A DNA stretch of 19,690 nucleotides from an uncultured Oscillospiraceae bacterium (GCA_900770015.1 CAAGIU010000508.1:1-19690), one strand, 5' to 3'; numbered from the stretch's first letter, positions 6,270 through 13,672 are shown. Made by a program: numbers and translations. Notes: generated from the sequence alone by a model not told the origin.

Positions 6270-8648
6270 ATGTCTGAATTATACGAAAAATCCCTGATAA
6301 AGCTGGAGCTTGACCAGGTACTGACACTTCTTGCGGAGTGTGCCGGCAGCGAAGGCGGCAAGGAAGCCTGTCTTCAGCTCAGGCCCAGCTCTGATCTGGA
6401 GGATGTCAACGAAATGCTGCAGCAGACCACTGCGGCGGTTGATCTTTGCACCAAAAAGGGGAACCCAGTTTTCGCCGATGTCAGCGACGTTTCCTACAGT
6501 CTGGAGCGTGCCGACCGGGGCGGAAGCCTGCAGCCCAAGGAGCTGCTGCGGATCGCCGGTGTTCTGCGCTGTGCCAGAACCATCAAAGCTTATGTCTCCG
6601 AGGATGAAGCACCCACCGTTCTGGACCCGCTGTTCCGCGCCCTGACGGCAAACAAATACCTGGAGGACCGGATTTTCGGGGCCATTCTTTCCGAGGAGGA
6701 GATTGCCGATACCGCATCCTCCGAGCTGGCCGATATCCGCCGGCATATGCGGATTCAGGCGGGAAAGATCCGGGACAGCCTGCAAAAGGTCATTTCCTCC
6801 CCGGCCTACAGCAAATTCCTCCGGGAGCCCATCATTACGATTCGCCAGGGAAGATATGTGGTACCGGTGAAATCCGAGTGCAAAAATGACGTTCCGGGTC
6901 TTGTACATGATGTCAGCGCAACCGGTTCCACCTATTTTGTGGAGCCAATGTCCGCAGTGAATGCCAACAACGCCCTGCGGGAACTGGAGCTGAAGGAAAA
7001 GAAGGAAATTGAACGGATTCTTGCCGAGCTTTCCAGCGAAGCCGCAAACCACAAGGAGGATATCAATCAGGACTATTCGCTGCTCATCGGATTGGATGTT
7101 ATCTTCGCCAAAGCCAAGCTGGCCTATAAAATGCGGGCCTGGGCGCCGATTATGAACGATGCTGGGAAGATTGAACTGAGAAACGCCCGTCACCCCCTCA
7201 TCGACCCCAAAAAGGTGGTTCCCATTTCCCTGCGGCTTGGCTCGGATTTCGATACCATGATCATCACCGGCCCCAACACCGGCGGTAAGACCGTCACCCT
7301 GAAAACCATCGGTCTGCTGACGCTGATGGCGGAGTGCGGTCTCCATGTCCCGGCAGGAGACGGCAGTGTCCTTTCCACCTTTGACGCCATCCTTGCCGAT
7401 ATCGGCGATGAGCAGTCCATTGCCCAGAGCCTTTCCACCTTCTCCAGCCATATGAAGACCATTGTGGATGTGGTGGCCCAGTGCGACGACAGAACCCTTG
7501 TTCTGTATGATGAGCTGGGAGCCGGTACCGACCCGGCGGAGGGCGCGGCTCTGGCCATTGCCCTGATCGAATTCAGCCGGAAGATGGGCAGCCGCGTTGT
7601 GGCAACCACCCATTATGCCGAGCTGAAGCTCTACGCCATGCGCACCCGGGGCGTCATCAATGCCTCCTGCGAATTTGATGTGGAGACCCTGCAGCCCACC
7701 TACAAGCTGCTCATCGGCATCCCCGGCAAATCCAACGCCTTTGCCATTTCCAGAAAGCTGGGACTGTCCGAGGACATCCTGAAGGAAGCCAGTGACCTGG
7801 TGGGAAAAAGCGATAAGGATTTTGAAGATGTGCTGTCCCAGCTGGAGCAGCAGCGCCAGCAGATGGAAAATGCCCGTTTTGAAGCCGAGCGATTGAAGCA
7901 GGAAACCCTGAAAATCAAGCAGCAGAGCGAGCAGTATCAGCAGCAGCTGCAGAAAGAAAAGGAAAAGGCCATGGAATCCGCCAGACGGGAGGCGCAGAGG
8001 ATCATCGAAGAAGCCCGTACCGCAGCCAACCTGGCATCCGAAGAGCTCAAGGCCCTGCGCAAGCAGCTGCAGGACAGCGCCGACGCCACAGGCTTCAACC
8101 AGCGGCAGACGGATGTCCGCCGTGCTCTGAATGAGGCCGAGGAACGGCTTCGCGCCAAACAGCCGGAACGGGAGCGTCCCCAGCCCACCCGGGGAATTCT
8201 GGTGGGCGATACGGTGGAGCTTCTGAAGCTGGGCATGAAGGCCAGCGTCATCGGCATCAACAAAGACGGCAGCTATGCGCTTCAGGCCGGCATCATGAAG
8301 CTGAATGCCAAGCCCGATGAAGTCTACCTTCTGGAGCACGAAAACCCCTACAAAGCCAAGGGCGGCCATCCTGCACACTCCGGCAGAGAGATGAAGATGA
8401 CCGCCATGTCCTCGGAAATCGATCTGCGGGGCATGGACACCGTGGAAGCCATCTGTGTGTTGGACCGGTATATGGATGAAGCCATGCGGGCAAAGCTTTC
8501 CTCCGTCAGGATCATTCACGGAAAAGGTACCGGCGCCCTGCGTCAGGCGGTTCAACAGTCCCTGAAACGGAATAAATATGTCAAAAAATTCCGCCTGGGT
8601 GTATACGGCGAGGGCGAGGACGGCGTCACCATTGCGGAATTTGCATAA
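6270..8648 (+). CDS. mutS2: Endonuclease MutS2
   Basis: A 792-residue MutS2. The core and clamp region (1-320) is followed by the MutS-type ABC ATPase with Walker A GPNTGGKT (334-341) and Walker B TLVLYDELGAGTDP (409-422). A long Glu/Gln-rich coiled coil spans about 515-640. The C-terminal Smr nuclease domain (about 714-792) carries DLRG (718-721) and HGKGTGALR (from 750). MutS2 does not do mismatch repair. In Firmicutes it has been linked to recombination control and to sensing collided ribosomes. Length matches the family (about 785). The start has AGGAG at 6259-6263. It is the last gene of the rightward series; I see no clear intrinsic terminator after it. Confidence 0.97.
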   Translation: MSELYEKSLIKLELDQVLTLLAECAGSEGGKEACLQLRPSSDLEDVNEMLQQTTAAVDLCTKKGNPVFADVSDVSYSLERADRGGSLQPKELLRIAGVLRCARTIKAYVSEDEAPTVLDPLFRALTANKYLEDRIFGAILSEEEIADTASSELADIRRHMRIQAGKIRDSLQKVISSPAYSKFLREPIITIRQGRYVVPVKSECKNDVPGLVHDVSATGSTYFVEPMSAVNANNALRELELKEKKEIERILAELSSEAANHKEDINQDYSLLIGLDVIFAKAKLAYKMRAWAPIMNDAGKIELRNARHPLIDPKKVVPISLRLGSDFDTMIITGPNTGGKTVTLKTIGLLTLMAECGLHVPAGDGSVLSTFDAILADIGDEQSIAQSLSTFSSHMKTIVDVVAQCDDRTLVLYDELGAGTDPAEGAALAIALIEFSRKMGSRVVATTHYAELKLYAMRTRGVINASCEFDVETLQPTYKLLIGIPGKSNAFAISRKLGLSEDILKEASDLVGKSDKDFEDVLSQLEQQRQQMENARFEAERLKQETLKIKQQSEQYQQQLQKEKEKAMESARREAQRIIEEARTAANLASEELKALRKQLQDSADATGFNQRQTDVRRALNEAEERLRAKQPERERPQPTRGILVGDTVELLKLGMKASVIGINKDGSYALQAGIMKLNAKPDEVYLLEHENPYKAKGGHPAHSGREMKMTAMSSEIDLRGMDTVEAICVLDRYMDEAMRAKLSSVRIIHGKGTGALRQAVQQSLKRNKYVKKFRLGVYGEGEDGVTIAEFA

Positions 8649-8693
8649 ATGACAGGAGTCAATTTTGCAATATACAGCAAGATTGTGGAAAGT

Positions 8694-8720
8694 TGCACAA
8701 AAATTGCATAGCCTTGTGCA
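8694..8720. repeat. Short inverted repeat upstream of the HPr-like promoter
   Basis: TGCACAA (8694-8700) and TTGTGCA (8714-8720) form a perfect 7-bp inverted repeat with a 13-nt spacer that itself contains ATTGCAT. It lies 17 bp before the -35 box of the following gene. It could be a regulator site; no regulator is identifiable. Confidence 0.3.
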
Positions 8721-8737
8721 TATCGCATGAAAATTGA

Positions 8738-8765
8738 TTGACTTTTTCAGCAAAAATGGTATCAT
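8738..8765 (+). promoter_or_regulatory. Sigma-A promoter of the HPr-like gene
   Basis: -35 TTGACT (8738-8743), a 16-bp spacer, and -10 TATCAT (8760-8765) with an extended TGG just before it. The predicted start is near 8772, giving a leader of about 47 nt. Confidence 0.72.
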
Positions 8766-8777
8766 ATAGGTAGATTC

Positions 8778-8799
8778 AGTATATCCATGCGGGTATACT
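8778..8799 (+). promoter_or_regulatory. 5' leader hairpin of the HPr-like mRNA
   Basis: AGTATATCC (8778-8786) and GGGTATACT (8791-8799) form a 9-bp stem, including one U-G pair, with a 4-nt ATGC loop. It would lie within a few bases of the predicted 5' end and just before the AGGAG at 8805-8809. It may stabilise the mRNA or tune translation; this is inference. Confidence 0.45.
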
Positions 8800-8818
8800 T
8801 CTAAAGGAGTGTAAGGAA

Positions 8819-9079
8819 ATGTTCAACAAAGAAGTTGTTGTGCGCTGTGAATCCGGACTGCACAACAAGCAGGCCACCTACTTTGTTCAGAAAGCCAATG
8901 AGTTTGAGAGCAGCATTTGGCTGGAGTCCGAAAATCGCAAAATGAACGCCAAGAGTCTTCTGGGTATCATGTCTCTGGGCGTGATTACCGGCACGACGGT
9001 TACGCTGAGCGCAGTTGGCCCCGATGCTGAGGCAGCTGTGAATGCCCTGGAAGCTCTGCTGCAGCGGGATGTTTACTGA
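8819..9079 (+). CDS. HPr-like phosphocarrier protein with altered active-site loop
   Basis: An 86-residue HPr-fold protein of full family length. His15 and Ser46 sit exactly at the canonical positions: GLH (13-15) for phosphorylation by PTS enzyme I, and NAKSLLG (43-49) for HPr kinase. The active-site loop is unusual. The common GLHARPA is replaced by GLHNKQA, so the conserved Arg17 is Lys and Pro18 is Gln. The middle NEFESSIWLE matches a clostridial subgroup of HPr paralogs as I remember it. It may be a regulatory paralog, as Crh is in Bacillus (although Crh lacks His15), rather than the main sugar-PTS carrier. No enzyme I gene is adjacent. It has its own promoter and AGGAG at 8805-8809. Confidence 0.85.
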   Translation: MFNKEVVVRCESGLHNKQATYFVQKANEFESSIWLESENRKMNAKSLLGIMSLGVITGTTVTLSAVGPDAEAAVNALEALLQRDVY

Positions 9080-9085
9080 TTTTAC

Positions 9086-9254
9086 TTAAGGCAACACCGC
9101 ACAATGGAAGCTGCGGCTTTCGCCGGATCTTTTGCTCCAACCGTGCAGTGTGAAAAATGGGAAATACATCCAGTATTCCCGCATTTTCCACACTTTCACT
9201 TGAAGCCAAATCTCTCGCCGAAACCACCTGCTCCATTATGCGGTATTGCCTTAA
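9086..9254. repeat. 169-bp imperfect palindrome, MITE- or REP-like element
   Basis: The ends match in inverted orientation. 9086-9108 (starting TTAAGGCAA) pairs with 9232-9254 (ending TTGCCTTAA) at 21 of 23 positions; both mismatches would be G-U pairs in a leftward RNA. A second strong stem lies at the centre: GTGTGAAAAATG from about 9138 against CATTTTCCACAC ending about 9193, closing on a short loop near 9170. The sections between are weakly complementary. No ORF is present. The TTAA at both outer ends could be a 4-bp target duplication, but it is also part of the palindrome. The size, structure and intergenic position fit a non-autonomous mobile element. It could also end HPr transcription. 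Confidence 0.6.
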
Positions 9255-9257
9255 ATT

Positions 9258-9297
9258 GACCGCCTCTATGCCACGAACGCATCGAGGCGGTTCTTTT
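9258..9297 (+). terminator. Hairpin with T-rich tail directly before uvrC
   Basis: ACCGCCTC (9259-9266) pairs with GAGGCGGT (9284-9291). After one mismatch, ATGC (9268-9271) pairs with GCAT (9279-9282) around a 7-nt loop. TTCTTTT follows. It has the form of an intrinsic terminator, but the uvrC ribosome binding site starts 3 bp later, so it may instead act as an attenuator or leader structure. Confidence 0.6.
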
Positions 9298-9310
9298 ATG
9301 GAGTTTTGCC

Positions 9311-11140
9311 ATGACATTTGACGAACTGAAGGAAAAGGCACTGTCCCTTCCGTATGCACCCGGCGTGTATATTATGCGGGATAAGACGGATAAGGTCATC
9401 TATGTTGGAAAAGCCAAAAAGCTGAAGAACCGGGTAACCCAGTATTTTCAGGATACCGCCTCCCATACCGCAAAAACCAGAATGATGGTCAGTAAGATCC
9501 ACCACTTTGACGTCATCGTGGCTGCCAGTGAGTTTGAGGCACTGGTTCTGGAATGTTCTCTCATCAAGCGTTATCTTCCAAAATACAACATTCTCCTGAA
9601 GGATGACAAGGGCTACCCCTATCTGCGCCTGGACATGCGGGAAATCTATCCCAAAATCACCATCGTCAGTAAGATTGCCGATGACGGCGCCCAGTACTAC
9701 GGCCCCTTCGGCAGCCGGGGCGTCACCCACAGTGTGATGGAAGCCATCCGGCAGACGTTGAAACTCCCGGGCTGCAGCAAGCAGTTCCCCAGGGATGTAG
9801 GCAAGGAACGCCCCTGCCTGAACTACCACATGAACCAGTGCGCCGGATGGTGTCAGGAAGGAAAGAGCAGCATCGAATACCGGCAGACCATGGAGCAGGC
9901 ACGGCAGCTGCTGTCCGGCAACTACAAAGCCGTCGCCGAGGAGATCAAAACCCAGATGCTCTCTGCTGCCGAGAATCTGGAATTCGAGGTGGCTGCCTCC
10001 CTCCGGGACCGGCTGAATGCCGTGGAAGCGCTGGGGCAGAAGCAGCTGGTGACTGCCGGTACTCTGGCTGATACCGATGTGGTGGGTTACGGTCAGACGG
10101 AGGTCAAGGCCTGCTTTGCCGTGCTGCACTTCAGCAACGGCAATCTGCTGGATAAGGAATATGAGGTATTCCCTGTTCCCGATGACAGGGAAGAAGCGGT
10201 TTCCAGTCTGATGAAGCAGTATTACCTCAGTCGCGGCCTGGCTCCCAAGCTGGTGCTGCTTCCCTTCGAGCTGGAGGACGGAGAGCTGTTCTCCCAGCTG
10301 ATGGAGCAGCAGTTCGGACGGCACACAAAGCTCCGCATCCCCCAGCGCGGAGACAATGTCCGGCTGGTGGAGCTGGCAAACAAAAACGCCTATGAGGAAG
10401 CCCAGCGCCTCACCGATAAGGATGAGCGAAACAACGCAATTCTCGCCATGCTGGGAAAAATGCTCTCCATTCCCACGCCCATGCGGATGGAGTCATATGA
10501 TATTTCCAACATTTCCGGCACGGATATCGTGGCAAGCATGGTGGTTTTCCAGGAAGGAAAGCCCAAAAAGAGCGAGTATAAGCGCTTCAGGCTGGAGGGT
10601 ATGGACAATCAGGATGACTACGCCTCCATGCACCAGGTTCTGACCCGCCGCTTCCGGCATTTTCAGGCAGGGGACAAGGGCTTCGAGTCTTCTCCTGATC
10701 TTCTGCTGATTGACGGCGGCATTGCCCACGCAAAGGTTGCCAGAACCGTCCTCGACGAATTGGGCCTGGATTTTCCCATCTTCGGCATGGTGAAGGATGA
10801 CCGCCATCGCACGAGAGCCCTTGTAACGGTGGACGGCCGGGAAATCGCCATCGACAACAACACGGCGATTTTCTCCCTGATCGGCAGCATCCAGGAGGAG
10901 ACCCACCGGTTTGCCATCACCTATCACCGGGAGCTGAGAAGCAAACGGCTTCGTTACTCCGAACTGGATGCCATCCCCGGCATCGGTCCCAAACGGAAGC
11001 AGGAGCTTCTTCGCCAGTTCAAATCCCTGACCGCCATCGGCCAGGCCACCGTTCCGGAGTTGGAGCGGTATCTTCCGGCCAACGCAGCGTTGGCTGTCTA
11101 CCGACATTTCCATCCCGAAGAAAAAGCGGAGGAGGCATGA
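9311..11140 (+). CDS. uvrC: Excinuclease ABC subunit C
   Basis: A 609-residue UvrC (usual length about 600). It has an N-terminal GIY-YIG nuclease (GVY at 18-20, YVGKAKKLKNRV from 31), a Cys cluster at about 150-180, a UVR/UvrB-binding motif at about 210-240, the RNase H-like nuclease with YDISNISGTDIVASMVVF, and a C-terminal helix-hairpin-helix IPGIGPKRKQELL from about 555. UvrC makes the 3' and 5' incisions in nucleotide excision repair with UvrA and UvrB. The start is supported by GGAG at 9300-9303 with 7-nt spacing. No convincing promoter is visible in the 231 bp upstream, which holds the palindrome and a terminator-like hairpin. The stop overlaps an ATG of the rsmD frame. Confidence 0.97.
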   Translation: MTFDELKEKALSLPYAPGVYIMRDKTDKVIYVGKAKKLKNRVTQYFQDTASHTAKTRMMVSKIHHFDVIVAASEFEALVLECSLIKRYLPKYNILLKDDKGYPYLRLDMREIYPKITIVSKIADDGAQYYGPFGSRGVTHSVMEAIRQTLKLPGCSKQFPRDVGKERPCLNYHMNQCAGWCQEGKSSIEYRQTMEQARQLLSGNYKAVAEEIKTQMLSAAENLEFEVAASLRDRLNAVEALGQKQLVTAGTLADTDVVGYGQTEVKACFAVLHFSNGNLLDKEYEVFPVPDDREEAVSSLMKQYYLSRGLAPKLVLLPFELEDGELFSQLMEQQFGRHTKLRIPQRGDNVRLVELANKNAYEEAQRLTDKDERNNAILAMLGKMLSIPTPMRMESYDISNISGTDIVASMVVFQEGKPKKSEYKRFRLEGMDNQDDYASMHQVLTRRFRHFQAGDKGFESSPDLLLIDGGIAHAKVARTVLDELGLDFPIFGMVKDDRHRTRALVTVDGREIAIDNNTAIFSLIGSIQEETHRFAITYHRELRSKRLRYSELDAIPGIGPKRKQELLRQFKSLTAIGQATVPELERYLPANAALAVYRHFHPEEKAEEA

Positions 11141-11142
11141 CC

Positions 11143-11685
11143 ATGCGTGTAATCGCAGGCACCGCAAAAGGAATTCAGTTGAAAACCCCCGAGGGAATGC
11201 AGACCCGGCCCACCACCGACCGGGTGAAGGAGGCCCTGTTCAGCATCATCCAGTTTGACCTGCCCGGAGCCAGCGTCCTGGATCTCTTCGGCGGCACCGG
11301 TCAGCTGGGGATCGAGGCAATCAGCCGCGGAGCGTCATCTGCGGTCTTTGTGGACTCCAGAAGGGAAGCCTGCCAGCTGATCCGCACCAATCTGGAAAAA
11401 ACCCACTTTGAAAAACAGGGCCGTGTGGTTCAGAGTGATTATATGGAATTCCTGAACCGGGCAAAGGAAACCTTCGGAGTCATTCTGCTTGACCCCCCTT
11501 ATGCGGAAATATACCTGGAAAATGCTCTGAAACGAATAACAGAAATTGACATTTTGCAATCCGGTGGTATAATAGTTGCGGAACGCCCTCTGGGGAAGGA
11601 ACTCCCCTGGGAGTTTGACGGCTATACCCGTTCCAGGGATTACAAGTACGGCAAAATTCTGCTGACGGTATACCGTAAAAACTAG
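11143..11685 (+). CDS. rsmD: 16S rRNA m2G966 methyltransferase RsmD
   Basis: A 180-residue protein opening MRVIAGTAKGIQL, as RsmD usually does. The SAM-binding motif is LDLFGGTGQLGIEA (46-59) and the catalytic motif DPPY is at 117-120. It methylates a guanine N2 in the 16S rRNA 30S head region. I prefer the ATG at 11143 because GGAGG (11131-11135) is 7 nt away; an ATG at 11137 would have only 1-nt spacing. The gene is coupled to uvrC and followed by coaD, and the rsmD-coaD pairing is common in Firmicutes. Its 3' part contains a strong promoter for coaD. Confidence 0.95.
   Translation: MRVIAGTAKGIQLKTPEGMQTRPTTDRVKEALFSIIQFDLPGASVLDLFGGTGQLGIEAISRGASSAVFVDSRREACQLIRTNLEKTHFEKQGRVVQSDYMEFLNRAKETFGVILLDPPYAEIYLENALKRITEIDILQSGGIIVAERPLGKELPWEFDGYTRSRDYKYGKILLTVYRKN
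11546..11573 (+). promoter_or_regulatory. Consensus sigma-A promoter inside rsmD, for coaD
   Basis: -35 TTGACA (11546-11551) and -10 TATAAT (11568-11573) both match consensus exactly, with a 16-bp spacer and an extended TGG before the -10. The predicted start near 11580 leaves a leader of about 123 nt before coaD at 11703. Confidence 0.72.
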
Positions 11686-11702
11686 GAAAAAATGGTTATA
11701 AT

Positions 11703-12197
11703 ATGAAAACAGCAGTTTACCCCGGTAGTTTCGATCCGGTTACCAGCGGACACCTGAATATCATTCGGCGTGCATCCAATATTTTTGATAAGCTGATCGT
11801 GTGTGTCATGGTCAATGCGGGGAAAAATCCCATGTTCACGCTGGAAGAGCGTGAGGCGCTGATCCGCCGCGTCACATTGGATCTTCCCAATGTGGAAGTG
11901 GACTGCTCCAACGAATTGCTCGCCGACTACTGCAAGCGCCGCGGCAGCTGTGTGATCGTAAAAGGACTGCGGGCCGGTTCTGATTTCGAAAACGAATTTC
12001 AGATGGCGCTGGTCAACCGCAAGCTCAATCCGGAGCTGGACACCATGTTCCTCACCGCCGACAGCCAATATATGTACCTCAGCTCCAGCATGGTCAAGGA
12101 GCTGGGCAAATACGGTGCGGACCTTTCCGACTTTTTACCCGGGCAAATCATCCCGGAATTTCAAAAAAAACTTACCAATACGGAGGATAAAACATGA
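11703..12197 (+). CDS. coaD: Phosphopantetheine adenylyltransferase
   Basis: A 164-residue protein opening MKTAVYPGSFDPVTSGHLNI, with the nucleotidyltransferase TSGH motif at residues 14-17 and the C-terminal YLSSSMVKEL (canonical ISSS-x-VKE). CoaD joins ATP and 4'-phosphopantetheine to make dephospho-CoA, the penultimate step of coenzyme A synthesis. Length matches the family (about 160). The ribosome binding site is weak, with AGGA 15 nt upstream. The stop overlaps the next gene by 4 bp. Confidence 0.96.
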   Translation: MKTAVYPGSFDPVTSGHLNIIRRASNIFDKLIVCVMVNAGKNPMFTLEEREALIRRVTLDLPNVEVDCSNELLADYCKRRGSCVIVKGLRAGSDFENEFQMALVNRKLNPELDTMFLTADSQYMYLSSSMVKELGKYGADLSDFLPGQIIPEFQKKLTNTEDKT

Positions 12198-12697
12198 GCA
12201 ATAACACCAATACCGAGGATATCATCGGCACGTTGTATGATATGGTGCAGGACGCGCGATCCATGCCTCTGGCTGCGGATAAGTGCATTCTGGAAAGAGA
12301 CAAGGTCCTCGACCTGCTGGATGAGATCATCGCCCAGCTGCCCGCCGAGATCAAGCAGTCCCGGGCCATTGTGGAGTCCAGAAACGAGCTGATCAGCCAG
12401 GCCCGCCGGGAGGCTGAGGGCATTCTGCGTCAGGCTCAGGAGCGTGCAGGCGAACTGATCACCAAGGAAGAGATCTACAAAGAAGCCGTTAAGGCCAGCG
12501 AAGAACTGGTCAATCAGACCCAGGAGCGGGTTGCCCAGCTGAAGAAGGCCGGCAACGACTACATGGATGATGCCCTGCGCCGCACCGAGGAGACCATTGC
12601 CCAGGCTCTGCGGGATGTTCAGGATACCCGCATGAAGTTCCGCACCGTGACGGAAGCACAGGAACAGCGCAAAACCGTTCCCGACGTGGATATGTAA
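12194..12697 (+). CDS. Coiled-coil protein downstream of coaD, function unknown
   Basis: A 167-residue, strongly charged, helical protein. The N-terminus (about 1-45) has a short conserved-looking helix region ending KVLDLLDEIIAQLP. From about residue 50 to 150 it is almost continuous heptad-like coiled coil rich in Ala, Glu, Gln and Arg. Proteins like this are often auto-named ATPase or V-type ATPase subunit H-like because of coiled-coil similarity to ATP synthase b/H stalks or DivIVA. I see no Walker motif, signal peptide or membrane helix. The start overlaps coaD by 4 bp with GGAGG at 12182-12186, and a terminator follows. In related Clostridia I recall similar genes after coaD, but the role is unknown. 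Confidence 0.8.
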   Translation: MSNNTNTEDIIGTLYDMVQDARSMPLAADKCILERDKVLDLLDEIIAQLPAEIKQSRAIVESRNELISQARREAEGILRQAQERAGELITKEEIYKEAVKASEELVNQTQERVAQLKKAGNDYMDDALRRTEETIAQALRDVQDTRMKFRTVTEAQEQRKTVPDVDM

Positions 12698-12713
12698 CAT
12701 TTCCTTTCCAAAC

Positions 12714-12739
12714 TGCCCCAGGTAACTGGGGCAATTTTT
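12714..12739 (+). terminator. Intrinsic terminator after the coaD operon
   Basis: TGCCCCAG (12714-12721) and CTGGGGCA (12726-12733) form a perfect 8-bp stem with a GTAA loop, followed by ATTTTT. Confidence 0.88.
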
Positions 12740-12754
12740 CTGTCCCGAATATTC

Positions 12755-12786
12755 TCAAAAAAGAGCCACCGAAAAAATCGGTGGCT
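12755..12786 (-). terminator. Intrinsic terminator of the Cys-rich unknown gene
   Basis: AGCCACCGA (12764-12772) and TCGGTGGCT (12778-12786) form a perfect 9-bp stem with a 5-nt loop. On the minus strand it is followed by CTTTTTTGAG. It lies 8 bp past the end of the leftward gene. Confidence 0.85.
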
Positions 12787-12794
12787 GAAAATGA

Positions 12795-13622
12795 TCAGGT
12801 TTCCTGCTCCCTGGTACTGCATTCCTTTTTCGCGTCGCACCCCTTGGGGGTAAACTGGGAGGCAGGGAAGGGGATTCTGCTGAACATTTCGCAGGGATCC
12901 TCCGTGCAGCCGGGATTGTCGCAGCACTCCTTTGTGGGGATGCTGTAATCCATCACGGGGACGATCAGCTGGGCGTCCCGCTCCAGACGGACGATGGAGA
13001 ATTGCCCCAGAGTGACCAGCAGCTTTCTGCGCCCCTGCCCGATGCTAAGTTCCTCGTCGAACATCACCCGCACCGGCTCCGGCACCTGGATCCTGGCGGA
13101 TTCGTTCTGACTGCATTCGTTCGTTTCCAGCACTTTGGAGCTGAGCACCATGGGGTCCAGCACCTCCACCACCGCCGTGGGGCGGTTGGCATAGCTTCTG
13201 GTCATCCCATCGGGGCTGTACAGCCTTGTATCACTGCGGTAGATATGGGCGCAGCTGTCCTCGCCGCAGAGAACCGCCCGCTTTGTGAACACCGCCAGAC
13301 CATACAGCGTGGCAGGCCTTGCAGAGCCCACCACCGTGTCCGCGATGACCCGGTAGTAGAAGGTCACATCGATGCAGTAGTGATTTCTGTCAAAGGCCAC
13401 CGGCTCCACATCGATATACGTACTGATCAGCTCCGCACTGCGTACTCTTGTTCCCGCGCATCCATCCAAAAGGGCCTGGGAGCCTGCGGTGAGATAGACG
13501 GGCAGATCCTCGATGCAATCCTTGTCTCTGCAGGAATCCGTGATTTTTCTGGTGTGAATCGACATGCACTGACGCAGATCCCCGGGATCACAGCGCAGCG
13601 TGTCGTGACATTGCTCCGACAT
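12795..13622 (-). CDS. Cys-rich conserved clostridial protein, function unknown
   Basis: A 275-residue protein with 16 cysteines, concentrated near the N-terminus (residues 5-55) and the C-terminus (KECCDNPGCTEDPCEMF and later). The body looks beta-rich. Segments such as VRSAELISTYIDVEPVAFD, CIDVTFYYRV, VVEVLDPMVLSSKV, LLVTLGQFSIVRLERDAQLIVPVMDYSIP and DPCEMFSRIPFP resemble, from memory, an uncharacterised family widespread in Clostridia. I assign no function. There is no signal peptide or membrane helix. The start at 13622 is chosen because AGGAGGT (13629-13635) is 6 nt upstream; an ATG at 13640 has none. Cysteine richness and a possible sporulation-type promoter upstream raise the idea of a spore-coat-associated protein, which is unproven. 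Confidence 0.78.
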   Translation of the reverse strand: MSEQCHDTLRCDPGDLRQCMSIHTRKITDSCRDKDCIEDLPVYLTAGSQALLDGCAGTRVRSAELISTYIDVEPVAFDRNHYCIDVTFYYRVIADTVVGSARPATLYGLAVFTKRAVLCGEDSCAHIYRSDTRLYSPDGMTRSYANRPTAVVEVLDPMVLSSKVLETNECSQNESARIQVPEPVRVMFDEELSIGQGRRKLLVTLGQFSIVRLERDAQLIVPVMDYSIPTKECCDNPGCTEDPCEMFSRIPFPASQFTPKGCDAKKECSTREQET

Positions 13623-13648
13623 TGGAATACCTCCTGTCAACGTGTTCC

Positions 13649-13668
13649 TATAAGCTGAACCGCTTATA
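13649..13668 (-). promoter_or_regulatory. Inverted repeat in the leader of the Cys-rich gene
   Basis: TATAAGC (13649-13655) and GCTTATA (13662-13668) form a perfect 7-bp inverted repeat with a 6-nt loop, 14 bp upstream of the ribosome binding site. It could be an operator or an mRNA 5' hairpin. Confidence 0.45.
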
Positions 13669-13672
13669 AGAC

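Noticed and set aside
6279..8765. 828-codon open frame on the minus strand opposite mutS2
   Set aside because: It mirrors mutS2, which has clear Walker and Smr motifs. The antisense product is low-complexity, rich in His, Gly, Leu and Gln, and matches no family. Codon bias in the real gene leaves this frame open.
11697..11702. TATAAT immediately before the coaD start codon
   Set aside because: No -35 at 16-18 bp, and transcription would begin inside the gene. The promoter at 11546-11573 is far better.
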